From NCBI GenBank assembly GCA_012841625.1, contig DUUI01000053.1, forward strand, positions 16,509 to 80,508: DNA of 64,000 bases, read 5' to 3'. The DNA is from Erysipelothrix sp. Lineage in GTDB: Bacteria > Bacillota_I > Bacilli_A > Erysipelotrichales > Erysipelotrichaceae. Position 1 is the first letter of the stretch; each line of letters opens with the position of its first letter. Of this stretch, positions 18,112 to 27,016 are shown piece after piece. A program made the translations under genes and the position numbers. The notes beneath the pieces were generated by a model, which was given only the letters and a program-made list of their open reading frames with translations, ran no database searches and was not told the DNA's origin.

Positions 18112-19288
18112 TCATATCAAAGTAGTATTATGGTTAATACTACTTTTACTATGCATAAGTCCATTTCAGTTTGAATTAAAAATAGAATTAACAATAGGCT
18201 TATTAGTAATCATTGCGATAATCCTTTTACATTTCATCTTATTACCTAAAACTCAAGTTGATTTAAAAAACCAGTTAATTCATGCTGAAATGAAAAATAT
18301 TAATTTAGCCCGTCAATTGGATGAGTTTTTAATGACAATACCAATCCCTTTGGTTGTAATTGATAATAATCTTAATGTATTGGTCAGTAATTTAGCCTAT
18401 AAACAGACATTTTTAAATCATCGACAAGATCTAAAAAGACTTGAATATCAACTAAAAGCAACAATCAATCAAGCTGTCCGAAGCACTGGCTCAACACGTG
18501 TCACTATTTTCTTTGATAGTCGTGAATATTTAATGGTCACCAGTCATTTAAATTACAATAATCAATTATCAACATTATTAGTGTTTAGTGATATTACATC
18601 ATTTATGGATGCTCAAAAAGCACAGAAACGATTTATTGCTGATGCATCACACGAGCTTAAAACTCCTATTACTTCAATAAAGGGAATCAGCGAATTATTA
18701 GTGACTCATGATATGGATCATGTAACACAAAATGAATTTTTGTCCCAAATTAGTAAGGAATCAAATCGACTTCAACTAATTGTTCATGATTTATTGGAAT
18801 TATCTAGATTATCATCTAATCGTCTTATTTTAAATCACACTTCATTTAACTTTTCTGATTTAGTTAAAGAGGTTTATCATGGTTTAAGAACTTTATTATT
18901 GTCAAAAAATTTAAATTTTATTTATGATTTTTCAAATCAACCCGTATTTTTGGATTATGAAAGAATGCATCAAGTTTTAAATAATCTATTGAATAATGCC
19001 ATTAATTATTCTGATGAAGGTAAAATCGAACTCATCGCTTATCACACCGATTCTGAATTTGTAATAACAATAAGTGACCAAGGCATTGGTATCGATGAAA
19101 AGCATCATCCATATTTATTTGATCGCTTTTATCGCATTGATGAAGCACGTAATCGACAAGTTGGAGGCAGTGGCTTAGGCCTTAGTATTGTCAAAGAAAT
19201 TATTGAAGCACATGGGGGAGAAATTAGAGTGCAAAATAATGATGGAGGTGGAACGCAATTTGTTATTTCACTTCCATTAAAGAATTAA
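18095..19288 (+). CDS. phoR: Phosphate sensor histidine kinase
   Basis: A 397-residue membrane kinase, partner of the preceding regulator. The start at 18095 overlaps phoB by 17 bases. Two membrane segments lie close together near residues 9-24 and 30-50 with almost no external loop, so it does not sense a ligand through an extracellular domain. A PAS-like region follows (PIPLVVIDNNLNVLVSN). Then come the dimerisation helix with phospho-His in ASHELKTPITSIKG, the N box NLLNNAINYS, the G1 box DQGIGIDE and the G2 box GGSGLGLSIV. As in other PhoR systems, the signal probably comes from the Pst transporter and PhoU. Confidence 0.92.
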   Translation: MFSKFNHIKVVLWLILLLLCISPFQFELKIELTIGLLVIIAIILLHFILLPKTQVDLKNQLIHAEMKNINLARQLDEFLMTIPIPLVVIDNNLNVLVSNLAYKQTFLNHRQDLKRLEYQLKATINQAVRSTGSTRVTIFFDSREYLMVTSHLNYNNQLSTLLVFSDITSFMDAQKAQKRFIADASHELKTPITSIKGISELLVTHDMDHVTQNEFLSQISKESNRLQLIVHDLLELSRLSSNRLILNHTSFNFSDLVKEVYHGLRTLLLSKNLNFIYDFSNQPVFLDYERMHQVLNNLLNNAINYSDEGKIELIAYHTDSEFVITISDQGIGIDEKHHPYLFDRFYRIDEARNRQVGGSGLGLSIVKEIIEAHGGEIRVQNNDGGGTQFVISLPLKN

Positions 19289-19338
19289 CCAAATCTTAAC
19301 AATTCTATAACACGATATTTATACTCACTTCCTATACT
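19285..19338 (+). promoter_or_regulatory. Candidate Pho box array and promoter of the pst operon
   Basis: Five hexamers recur exactly every 11 bp: TTAACC (19285), TTAACA (19296), ATAACA (19307), TTTATA (19318) and TTCCTA (19329). This matches the TT(A/T)ACA-N5 direct-repeat rule of PhoP/PhoB sites. A TATACT -10 element (19333-19338) overlaps the last repeat, so the array takes the place of a -35 element. The first repeat overlaps the phoR stop codon. Confidence 0.7.
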
Positions 19339-19381
19339 AATTTTGTAGCAAGATTTTATGACGCTATAGGAAGGAAACAAT

Positions 19382-20335
19382 ATGAAAAAATTATTTGGAT
19401 TATTATTAATTCTTGTATTATTAGTCGGTTGTTCAACAATAACTGAATCTGACACACCAGAAGGGGAAACCCCTGAGCAACAACCAACAACTGAATCTGT
19501 GGTTATTGATGTTTATACACGCGACTCATCATCTGGAACTCGTGAAGCATTTGAAGATGGCGTCGGGCTTGATGAAGGTGCACTAACAGTTGAAGCTGTT
19601 GAAACATCAGGAAATGGTGATATGGCTCAAAAAGTTGGAGCTGATGATAAAGCAATCGGTTATGTTTCATTAACAACAGACTTTGCAGCAAATAACATAA
19701 GATCAGTTCACTTCAACGGTGTTGAAGCAACAATCGAAAATGTACTAGACCAATCTTATACATTATCTCGTCCATTCTCATATACAACAAGAGCACAGGA
19801 CGACTATGCTGATGAAGCAACAAGAACGGCTGTGGCTGCATTCTTAGATTTTGTAAATAATTCTGAAGAAGGATTATTAGCTGTTGAGGCACAAGGCGGA
19901 ATTGTTGACACAAGTAATGCTAAACCTTGGGCAGAACTAGCTGAAGCACATGGTGAAATTGATACATCAGTAACAATTAGAACTGCTGGATCAACTTCTG
20001 TTGAAAAAACTCTCCAAGCTGCTTTAGAAGCATTCCAAGCTGAAACAGGTGTACAATTTTCAATGAACCATACAGGTTCTGGTGATGGTTGGAAACGTGT
20101 TCTTGGCGATGAAAAAGACACTGCCAATGCTGCTGATCTAGGCTTTGCATCTAGACCATTCAAAGATGATGGAACAGAAGATGTAAGTACAGCAATGGAA
20201 TCTGGCTATTATTCATTAGACGCAGTTGTTGTCGTGGTGTCATTAGACAATGATGTTGCTCCTGAATCCTTAACAGATGCACAAGTTTTATCAATCTTTG
20301 ATGGAACAGTTAAAAACTGGGAAGATATTCAGTAA
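19382..20335 (+). CDS. pstS: Phosphate-binding lipoprotein PstS
   Basis: The extracellular phosphate receptor of the high-affinity Pst importer. The 317-residue protein has a lipoprotein signal (LLLILVLLVGC, Cys about residue 17) and a short acidic, proline-rich linker. The PstS fold shows the phosphate-loop piece YTRDSSSGTREAFE in the first half, and TAGSTSVEKTLQAALEAF with NHTGSGDGWKR in the second. The order of the two lobes' motifs differs from E. coli PstS, as in the PstS-like group of Bacilli. AGGAAGG site. It is followed by a hairpin before pstC. Confidence 0.92.
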   Translation: MKKLFGLLLILVLLVGCSTITESDTPEGETPEQQPTTESVVIDVYTRDSSSGTREAFEDGVGLDEGALTVEAVETSGNGDMAQKVGADDKAIGYVSLTTDFAANNIRSVHFNGVEATIENVLDQSYTLSRPFSYTTRAQDDYADEATRTAVAAFLDFVNNSEEGLLAVEAQGGIVDTSNAKPWAELAEAHGEIDTSVTIRTAGSTSVEKTLQAALEAFQAETGVQFSMNHTGSGDGWKRVLGDEKDTANAADLGFASRPFKDDGTEDVSTAMESGYYSLDAVVVVVSLDNDVAPESLTDAQVLSIFDGTVKNWEDIQ

Positions 20336-20359
20336 GCAATCATTTCAATCACTAAACTA

Positions 20360-20389
20360 CCTAAGTCACAATTAAGTGGCTTAGGTTTT
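20360..20389 (+). terminator. Attenuating hairpin between pstS and pstC
   Basis: A stem CCTAAGTCAC / GTGGCTTAGG (10 bp with one G-T pair) with a 6-base loop and TTTT. A leaky terminator here would give more PstS than membrane subunits. Confidence 0.75.
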
Positions 20390-20410
20390 CACGACTATAA
20401 GGGAGAAACT

Positions 20411-21352
20411 ATGAATCAAATCGAATTAGTTAAATCTGAAAGCTATAAAAAAAGAAAATACTTCATAGATGCTCTGTTCAAGCTAATTTTCCGTTTAGCA
20501 GGACTGATCTCTGCGATATTTATTATACTTATCTTTTTGTTTATACTTGAAAAAGGTATTCGGGTCTTCTTACCTGGATATGAATACGGTCAACAGAACT
20601 TTTTTGAGTTCTTAACAGGACTACAATGGAGACAAGATATCGGTTTATATGGTGTTGGATTTATTATAGTAAATACCTTAGTCACATCATTGGGGGCAAT
20701 CTTAATCTCTTTTCCATTATCGGTCTTATCCGCATTATTTATTGTTAAAATAGCACCCAAGAAAATATCTGAAGTAATGGCAACTGTTGTTGAATTACTA
20801 GCTTCCATTCCTTCTGTTGTTTATGGTGTCTTTGCCAGTGGTATAATTGTTCAAATGGTACAAACTTTGGCTGATACACTGGGCGTTCGGTCATGGGGCG
20901 GCAATAGTATGTTAGCAGTTATTTTACTATTAGCAATTATGATTTACCCAACAATAACAATGCTATCTATAGCTGCAATTAGAGCTGTTCCAAAAGAACT
21001 TGAACATGGTTCATTAGCTTTAGGTGCCTCGCCAACTCAAACAAACTTTAAAGTTGTTTTAACTTCAGCAAAATCTGGTATTTTTGCTGGATTAATTTTA
21101 GGACTGGGTCGTGCATTTGGTGAAGCCACAGCTGTTTCAATGGTGGCTGGTAATAAAATGTTTGGGCCTACAACAAATTTATTTGACATCACTAGAACAT
21201 TAACATCTACCATGCTGGCTGGTTTAAAGGAAACAACTGGCTTAGACTATGACATTCGTTTTAGTGTCGGGATTGTGTTAATGGTGATTATTTTAGTGAC
21301 TAACTATGTGATTAATCGTGTTAAGGCTAGAATAGGACAGTCTGTATCATGA
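20411..21352 (+). CDS. pstC: Phosphate ABC importer permease PstC
   Basis: A 313-residue inner-membrane permease subunit. Six hydrophobic segments are visible after a basic N-terminus (ESYKKRKYFIDALFK). The family signature ELLASIPSVVYGVFA precedes the coupling (EAA) loop ALGASPTQTNFKVVLTSAKSGIFAG. GLGRAFGEATAVSMVAGN follows. The GGGAGAA site is 5 bases upstream. The stop overlaps the pstA start by 4 bases. Confidence 0.95.
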   Translation: MNQIELVKSESYKKRKYFIDALFKLIFRLAGLISAIFIILIFLFILEKGIRVFLPGYEYGQQNFFEFLTGLQWRQDIGLYGVGFIIVNTLVTSLGAILISFPLSVLSALFIVKIAPKKISEVMATVVELLASIPSVVYGVFASGIIVQMVQTLADTLGVRSWGGNSMLAVILLLAIMIYPTITMLSIAAIRAVPKELEHGSLALGASPTQTNFKVVLTSAKSGIFAGLILGLGRAFGEATAVSMVAGNKMFGPTTNLFDITRTLTSTMLAGLKETTGLDYDIRFSVGIVLMVIILVTNYVINRVKARIGQSVS

Positions 21353-22611
21353 CAAATAAGAAATTAATCGATTTTAGTAAAAATCGTCAAAAACGAAAAA
21401 GAAAAGACTTCATCTCTAATCTACTCACATACTTAGCTGCAGGCCTAGCAACTGCAGTCTTAGTTTCAATCTTTATATTCGTCTTACAAAGAGGATCAAA
21501 AGTACTCTCTTGGCAAATGATTCGAGATGATTATTGGTCACAAAACTTTCTAGCAGCGATTGATGAAACAGACGCTCAAGCTGGAAATTTTGAAAGGCCA
21601 GCTGATTTAGATAGTTCAATTTACTATTCTGAAAGATTCGGAATAGGGGTCACAGATAGAGTCAATCAACAAAAACAAAGTTTAGTTGAGATTCACTATG
21701 TTCATCCTGACTCACCAATCAATCAAGCGATTATAACAACCCCGGGAGAATATTTTGAGCAGTCAATTGGAGACATGCTTGAAAAGAATATCACTCGAAT
21801 GTCGATTGTTGATCAACAAGGCGCGACCATGAATATAGGGACTCAAGTACAAGATGATGCCAGTTCATTCATCATTAAACTTGATTCAGCAACACAGATC
21901 AATACAATCTTCTACCAAACAGCTGGTGGGGGTATCTGGGGCTCTCTAAGAGCGACATTAATTTTGATAGGTATTTCCTTACTAATTGCTTTACCTATCG
22001 GTATCGCGGCTGCTGTGTACTTACACGAGTATGCCAAGCCAAATAAGGCCACTGCCTTTATGCGCTCATCCATTGAAATGCTCTCAGGTGTCCCTAGTAT
22101 TATCTTTGGTTTAATGGGGGTTGCCGTTCTATTCCCAATTACAACTGTTTTTGGCGCTAATTCATTGAGTATTTTATTGGGGGGAATTACCATGGCAGTT
22201 ATGTTATTACCAATTATTATTCGACAAACCGAAGAATCATTAATTGTTGTTCCAAATGGACTAAGAAATGCATCATTATCATTAGGAGCAACTGAAACTC
22301 AGACAATCTTTAAAGTTGTTCTTCCAACAGCCTTACCCGGGATCATCTCAGCAGTCTTATTGGCTGTGTCTCGAGTTATTGGAGAATCTGCTGCACTTAT
22401 TTATACAATGGGTACCGCAATCTCGGATAATCCTAAGTTGTTGCAAGGCGCTACGTCATTAGCCGTCCAGATTTGGTCAATAATGAGTGGTGAACAACCT
22501 AACTTTGAACTAGCTAGTGCTATTTCCATTATTATCTTAGTAGTGGTCTTAGGCTTAAATCTAACTGTTAAAGTTATAACTGGACGATTAAATAGAAAGT
22601 GGAAAGTATAA
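21349..22611 (+). CDS. pstA: Phosphate ABC importer permease PstA with large extracellular insert
   Basis: The second permease of the Pst importer. At 420 residues it is well over the ~280-300 of E. coli PstA. After the first membrane segment (about residues 25-48) there is a soluble stretch of roughly 120-130 residues ([14 protein letters not shown] to [11 protein letters not shown]). The core then continues: [41 protein letters not shown], the EAA loop [22 protein letters not shown] and [11 protein letters not shown]. Long inserts at this place are known in some PstA proteins, such as those of Pseudomonas. The function of the insert is unknown. Confidence 0.93.
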   Translation: MTNKKLIDFSKNRQKRKRKDFISNLLTYLAAGLATAVLVSIFIFVLQRGSKVLSWQMIRDDYWSQNFLAAIDETDAQAGNFERPADLDSSIYYSERFGIGVTDRVNQQKQSLVEIHYVHPDSPINQAIITTPGEYFEQSIGDMLEKNITRMSIVDQQGATMNIGTQVQDDASSFIIKLDSATQINTIFYQTAGGGIWGSLRATLILIGISLLIALPIGIAAAVYLHEYAKPNKATAFMRSSIEMLSGVPSIIFGLMGVAVLFPITTVFGANSLSILLGGITMAVMLLPIIIRQTEESLIVVPNGLRNASLSLGATETQTIFKVVLPTALPGIISAVLLAVSRVIGESAALIYTMGTAISDNPKLLQGATSLAVQIWSIMSGEQPNFELASAISIIILVVVLGLNLTVKVITGRLNRKWKV

Positions 22612-22612
22612 A

Positions 22613-23365
22613 ATGAATGTATTTGAAATCAAAGACTTGAATCTTTATTATGGAGATAATCATGCACTTAAAGACATTAATCTAAGCATTATGCGAAACA
22701 AGGTTACGGCACTCATTGGTCCTTCAGGCTGTGGTAAATCGACCTTTTTAAGATGCTTAAATCGAATGAATGATTTAATAGATAATGTTACAATAGATGG
22801 AGAAGTTAATTTTAACAATCAGAATATCTATGCTCATGACATGGATGTTGTAGAATTAAGAACTCAAGTTGGAATGGTGTTTCAAAATCCTAACCCATTT
22901 CCAATGTCGATCTATGATAATGTTGCTTATGGATTACGCTGTCAAGGAATCAAAGATAAGAAAACTCTAGATGAAGTTGTTGAAACATCACTTAAAAAAG
23001 CAGCTATCTGGGATGAAGTTCATGATCGTTTAAATTCAAACGCCTTAAAATTATCTGGTGGGCAACAACAACGTTTATGTATCGCACGAGCTATTGCGCT
23101 TCAGCCTGATGTCATTTTAATGGATGAACCAACTTCAGCGCTTGACCCCATCGCAACCGCCAAAATTGAGGAGTTAATTAGTGAACTAAAAGAAGACTAC
23201 TCAATCGTTATTGTAACTCACTCAATGCAACAAGCTGCACGTATTTCTGATTTCACTTCCTTCTTCTTACTTGGAGATTTAATTGAAACTGGCGATACAA
23301 GCGAATTATTCCATACACCTAAGGACAAACGTACCGAAGACTATATCACAGGTCGATTCGGTTAG
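22613..23365 (+). CDS. pstB: Phosphate ABC importer ATPase PstB
   Basis: A 250-residue cytoplasmic ATPase of the Pst importer. Walker A is GPSGCGKST, the Q loop lies in [22 protein letters not shown], the signature is LSGGQQQR and Walker B is [13 protein letters not shown]. The switch His is in [10 protein letters not shown]. The arrangement [16 protein letters not shown] is typical of PstB. The ATG is 1 base after the pstA stop and phoU follows after 11 bases. Confidence 0.97.
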   Translation: MNVFEIKDLNLYYGDNHALKDINLSIMRNKVTALIGPSGCGKSTFLRCLNRMNDLIDNVTIDGEVNFNNQNIYAHDMDVVELRTQVGMVFQNPNPFPMSIYDNVAYGLRCQGIKDKKTLDEVVETSLKKAAIWDEVHDRLNSNALKLSGGQQQRLCIARAIALQPDVILMDEPTSALDPIATAKIEELISELKEDYSIVIVTHSMQQAARISDFTSFFLLGDLIETGDTSELFHTPKDKRTEDYITGRFG

Positions 23366-23376
23366 AAGGAGAGATT

Positions 23377-24021
23377 ATGCGATTAGAAGATGAACTGATT
23401 CAATTTGAATCACAAATTTTATTTATGTTAAAGAAAGTGCGCCAAATGTTTCAACTAGCTCAAGAAGCTTTAAGAACACATGACAAGGAAAAAGCACTCT
23501 CTGTTATTGAAATGGATGATTATATTAACCATTTAGACGAAGACATTAACCATCAAGCAACAGAAATGCTTAGTTTATTACAACCGGTTGCTAAAGATTT
23601 AAGAAGCATTATTGCTGGAATAAAAATCTCTACAGATATTGAGCGAATTGGGGATTATGCCAAAAATGTAGGACGTTATGTTATTAAGAATCAATCACAA
23701 AATAGCCAGGAATTAATCGACTTAACTTTAAATGTTGTTGATCATGTAATGCACCAATTAGATGATATGTATGATGCACTAGAAAATAATGATGCTGATG
23801 CAGCATACAGAATCCCTGATGGAGATGATAAAATCGATGATGCCTTTCTTAAAACATTGGTTTTTATTGAAGAAAAGATCCATAATAATGCTCAAGAATT
23901 TAATTATCCAGTACGCTTAGTTACAATGTTAAGATCACTTGAAAGAGCTGGTGATCATGTTAAAAATATTTGTGAATCACTAATTTATAAAGTTAAAGGT
24001 CAGCACATTGACTTTGGATGA
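23377..24021 (+). CDS. phoU: Phosphate transport regulator PhoU
   Basis: A 214-residue all-helical protein that links Pst transport to the PhoR kinase and represses the regulon when phosphate is plentiful. Two PhoU repeats are seen, each with the metal-binding pattern: AIIAGIKISTDIERIGDYAKNVGRYV (about residues 73-98) and VTMLRSLERAGDHVKNICESLIY near the end. It follows an AAGGAGAG site and ends the pst operon just before a symmetric terminator. Confidence 0.95.
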   Translation: MRLEDELIQFESQILFMLKKVRQMFQLAQEALRTHDKEKALSVIEMDDYINHLDEDINHQATEMLSLLQPVAKDLRSIIAGIKISTDIERIGDYAKNVGRYVIKNQSQNSQELIDLTLNVVDHVMHQLDDMYDALENNDADAAYRIPDGDDKIDDAFLKTLVFIEEKIHNNAQEFNYPVRLVTMLRSLERAGDHVKNICESLIYKVKGQHIDFG

Positions 24022-24028
24022 GTTTAAA

Positions 24029-24058
24029 AAAGGAGAGCCTACAAGCTCTCCTTTATTA
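24029..24058. terminator. Bidirectional terminator between phoU and the Na/Pi cotransporter
   Basis: A perfect 10-bp stem AAAGGAGAGC / GCTCTCCTTT with a 6-base loop. It has T-rich flanks on both strands and serves the two convergent phosphate genes. The stop of the minus-strand gene lies in the loop. Confidence 0.85.
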
Positions 24059-25730
24059 TTGAATCAGCACTACGATTATGTACTTTTATTGGGTTGACAG
24101 TATTTGTCGCAATATTGTAAGAATGATCAGCCATTCTCTCTAAAGTACCAAGGATATCTACATACATTGAGGATGCCACATCAGCGACACTCTTATTAAG
24201 TGTAATTCTGTAGAAAAAGTTTTCTCTAAACTGATGTTCTAATAAGTCCATATAATTCTCATCTTCTGTTAGTGTTTGATAAGTAGAGAAGTTGTTTGTA
24301 TGATAAATTTCTAAAGCAGTGTTTAAGTTATGTGTTAATAAATCATAAACTTGTCTAAGTTCATCCATTGCTTCATCGGAAAGTTCTTCTTTATTTTCAT
24401 AAATTAATTCATAATACTCGACCAAGTTAATTGATAAATCACTTATTCTTTCTAAGTTTTTAATAACTTGAAGATTAATTGCATATTCCAATGAAAGTTG
24501 CTCAGATAGATTTGTTTTAGCGATTTTTAATAGATAAGATGTAATTTTTGTGTCAAGTGAGTTTATAATTTCTTCCAGTTGAATGACGGTATCGGCATAA
24601 CGTTTATCTTTTGTTAAAAGATATTGTTGCGACGCTTCAATAGAGCTAACAACTAGTTCACCAACCTTAGTCGTTGACCGCTTACTTACTTCTAAAGCAC
24701 CTGCTGTAAAATTAATAATCATAGCTTCATCAAGTTCCTCTAATCCTACGTCATCAATTGAGACACTGTCTTTTCCTGGAACAATTGTTTCCATTAATTT
24801 TACAAACTGTTTAACGAATGGAAAGAACATTAAAGTAGACACAAAGTTAAAGAAGAAGTGAGCCGCGGCGATAGCCATTAAGTTGTTAAGATTAAACATT
24901 GAAACAACAAGTTCTATAAAACGAGTGTAAGGAACTAAGAATATCATAAAGACAATAGATCCAATAACATTAAACATTAAGTGAAATAATGAGGCTCGTT
25001 TAGCTGCTAAAGAACCACCAACACTAGCAATTAAAGTCGTAACTGTTGTTCCAATATTGGCACCAAAAACTAAAGCGATACCAGCAATTAATGACATCGC
25101 GTTTGAATCATATAATTTTTGAACAATCCCAACAACAGCAGAGGAAGATTGAATAACCCCAGTGATAATGGCTCCTCCAACCAATCCAATGACTGGTTGT
25201 CTTGAAATACTTAAAATTAAATCATTAAATCCATTTAAATATTGAAGTTGTTTTAAAGCATCACCCATCATTGACAATCCAACAAAGATTAACGCAAAGC
25301 CAATCATAATAGAAGCTATGTATGAACTCTTCTTGCTTTTTGTAAACATGATAAAAAGAACACCAATAAATAAAATAAAGTAAGATAAATACTCCATTTC
25401 AAAACTAATTAATACAGCAGTCACAGTGGTACCAATATTAGCTCCCATTGAAATACCAATGGCTTGATCGAGTCTCATCAGTCCTGAACGAACTAATGAA
25501 ATCGCAATTACTGTTGTTGCTGATGAGGATTGGAGTACGGCTGTTAAAATTAATCCAACCAATATTGCTAGAAGGGGATTAGAGGTATACTTATCAATAT
25601 AATCTCTAATTTTGCTACCTGCAAAATTTGTTAATCCATCTCCCATTAGATTGATACCTAATAGGAATATTGCTAGTCCACCAAATATAAATTCCCAGTG
25701 AATCTGAGATAAGGTTAAGCTTTCAGTCAT
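24039..25730 (-). CDS. Na+/phosphate cotransporter with PhoU-like tail (NptA/YjbB type)
   Basis: A 563-residue low-affinity phosphate transporter. The membrane part (about residues 1-310) contains the two inverted repeats of the Na_Pi_cotrans family, each with a QSSSA motif (AVLQSSSATTVIAIS and GVIQSSSAVVGIV) and GANIGTT repeats. The C-terminal ~200 residues are helical and PhoU-like (NLERISDLSINLVEYY, GTLERMADHSYNIATN). It faces the pst operon and shares its terminator. The AGGAG site is 8 bases upstream. Repeats matching the pstS array lie in its promoter, so the PhoB-type regulator probably controls it too. Confidence 0.92.
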   Translation of the reverse strand: MTESLTLSQIHWEFIFGGLAIFLLGINLMGDGLTNFAGSKIRDYIDKYTSNPLLAILVGLILTAVLQSSSATTVIAISLVRSGLMRLDQAIGISMGANIGTTVTAVLISFEMEYLSYFILFIGVLFIMFTKSKKSSYIASIMIGFALIFVGLSMMGDALKQLQYLNGFNDLILSISRQPVIGLVGGAIITGVIQSSSAVVGIVQKLYDSNAMSLIAGIALVFGANIGTTVTTLIASVGGSLAAKRASLFHLMFNVIGSIVFMIFLVPYTRFIELVVSMFNLNNLMAIAAAHFFFNFVSTLMFFPFVKQFVKLMETIVPGKDSVSIDDVGLEELDEAMIINFTAGALEVSKRSTTKVGELVVSSIEASQQYLLTKDKRYADTVIQLEEIINSLDTKITSYLLKIAKTNLSEQLSLEYAINLQVIKNLERISDLSINLVEYYELIYENKEELSDEAMDELRQVYDLLTHNLNTALEIYHTNNFSTYQTLTEDENYMDLLEHQFRENFFYRITLNKSVADVASSMYVDILGTLERMADHSYNIATNTVNPIKVHNRSADSIIKESL

Positions 25731-25757
25731 CTTGTTTTCTCCTAAACATCACTCATA

Positions 25758-25785
25758 TATTAACAAAATTTTAACATTTTGTTAA
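25758..25785 (-). promoter_or_regulatory. Candidate Pho box array of the Na/Pi cotransporter
   Basis: On the minus strand, TTAACA (25780-25785), TTAAAA (25769-25774) and TTAATA (25758-25763) recur every 11 bp. This is the same spacing and core as in front of pstS. The array is 28 bases from the start codon. No clear -10 was fixed. Confidence 0.6.
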
Positions 25786-25817
25786 CAATTGTTTTTTAAT
25801 TTTTGTCCATTCAACTA

Positions 25818-25826
25818 TGGTATAAT
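25818..25826 (+). promoter_or_regulatory. Extended -10 promoter of the ybeY operon
   Basis: TGGTATAAT, an extended -10 (TGn-TATAAT), lies 16 bases before the ybeY ATG. The -35 region is poor. It implies a leader of about 10 bases that carries a GGAG site. Confidence 0.65.
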
Positions 25827-25842
25827 TAAATTGGAGTAAAAG

Positions 25843-26280
25843 ATGAACATAAATATTCAATATCAGAATGTCAGTCCTAAATGGAAAAACTATCGAATGT
25901 ACATTAAACCCATTATTAATCATGCTCATAAAGTACTCAATGATAAACGGCTTAAACAATCATTTAGTATCATTTTGATTGATGATTTAACAATGAAAGA
26001 GCTGAATACACAATACCGTGATATTCATCGAAGCACTGATGTTTTAACATTTATTGATGAGTTTGAAGAAGATTATCTTGGAGACATCTTTATTAATGTT
26101 AAAGCAGTTGAAGATCAGGCTAAAGAATATGGCCATACCAAGAAAAGAGAATTTAGTTTTTTGGTGACTCACGGAATACTTCATTTACTAGGCTATGATC
26201 ATCAAACAAAAGACCAAGAATTAGAGATGTTTACATTACAAGAAAGGATCTTGGATGAAATTGCGCCGCGTAGTCAATAA
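25843..26280 (+). CDS. ybeY: Endoribonuclease YbeY
   Basis: A 145-residue zinc-dependent RNase acting in 16S rRNA 3'-end maturation and ribosome quality control. The metal motif HGILHLLGYDH (H-x3-H-x5-H) is near residue 109. STDVLTFIDEFEEDYLGDIFI is the usual upstream segment. It starts a tight cluster, overlapping dgkA by 26 bases. phoH, its usual neighbour, lies 8.4 kb upstream, on the far side of the phosphate genes. Confidence 0.95.
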   Translation: MNINIQYQNVSPKWKNYRMYIKPIINHAHKVLNDKRLKQSFSIILIDDLTMKELNTQYRDIHRSTDVLTFIDEFEEDYLGDIFINVKAVEDQAKEYGHTKKREFSFLVTHGILHLLGYDHQTKDQELEMFTLQERILDEIAPRSQ

Positions 26281-26614
26281 ATTCATTTGTGCCTTTAAAG
26301 GGATCGTTACCGCATTTAAAATTGATTTTGGAGTAAAGACTCAATTTACTCTCGCTTTAATTACCATTGTGTTTGGCTTGTTAATTGGCTTAACAGAAAC
26401 ACAGTGGCTCATTGTGGTTGTCTGTATTGGAGCTGTCTTAACTGCGGAACTTCTTAATACAGCAATTGAAGAGGTTGTTAATTCGTTGTCTCATTTAATG
26501 CATGATGGACAGCGTAAGAGAATTAAAGATATAAGCGCTGGTGCAGTTTTAACAATATCACTGACCAGTTTAATTATTATGATGTTAATATTATGGTCGA
26601 AAGGGGTCAGCTAA
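26255..26614 (+). CDS. dgkA: Undecaprenol/diacylglycerol kinase
   Basis: A 119-residue membrane kinase of the DgkA family; in Gram-positive bacteria these mainly phosphorylate undecaprenol for wall synthesis. Three hydrophobic segments are visible. The signature TAELLNTAIEEVVNSL (about residues 63-78) includes the catalytic and metal-binding Glu residues, and DISAGAVL follows. An AAAGGA site lies within ybeY. The cdd start follows immediately, as in Bacillus. Confidence 0.93.
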   Translation: MKLRRVVNKFICAFKGIVTAFKIDFGVKTQFTLALITIVFGLLIGLTETQWLIVVVCIGAVLTAELLNTAIEEVVNSLSHLMHDGQRKRIKDISAGAVLTISLTSLIIMMLILWSKGVS

Positions 26615-27016
26615 ATGACAGATTATACATTTTTAGTCGAAGAAGCATTTAAAGCACTTGAGAATGCGTATGCACCTTATTCAAATTATCAAGTAGGAGC
26701 TTGTGTCTTACTTAAAGATAAGTCTCTTATCTATGGAGCAAATATCGAGAATGCTTCCTTTGGAGGAACTTCTTGTGCAGAAAGAAATGCGGTATTTTCA
26801 TTATATTCTCAAGGGTATCGGAAAGACGATATTGAAGCCATCGCAATTGTCAGTAATGGTGATTATATAGCAGGTCCTTGTGGAATATGCCGACAAGTTC
26901 TTAGTGAGCTTTTAAATCAAGACACACCAATTATTTTAGACAATCGAAAAGAACGAATGATTACAAATATTGAGAAGCTTTTACCACTACAATTTGGTCC
27001 TAAGGATGTGCTATGA
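26615..27016 (+). CDS. cdd: Cytidine deaminase
   Basis: It deaminates cytidine and deoxycytidine to uridine forms. The 133-residue zinc enzyme has YAPYSNYQVGACV, the catalytic GTSCAERNA and the zinc ligands in GPCGICRQVLSEL. It starts on the base after the dgkA stop and overlaps era by 4 bases. It works with the nucleoside importer, deoB and deoC. Confidence 0.96.
   Translation: MTDYTFLVEEAFKALENAYAPYSNYQVGACVLLKDKSLIYGANIENASFGGTSCAERNAVFSLYSQGYRKDDIEAIAIVSNGDYIAGPCGICRQVLSELLNQDTPIILDNRKERMITNIEKLLPLQFGPKDVL

Noticed and set aside
19503..20163. Three minus-strand ORFs of 62-119 codons across pstS
   Set aside because: They are antisense shadows of pstS with biased composition, no ribosome sites and no family match.
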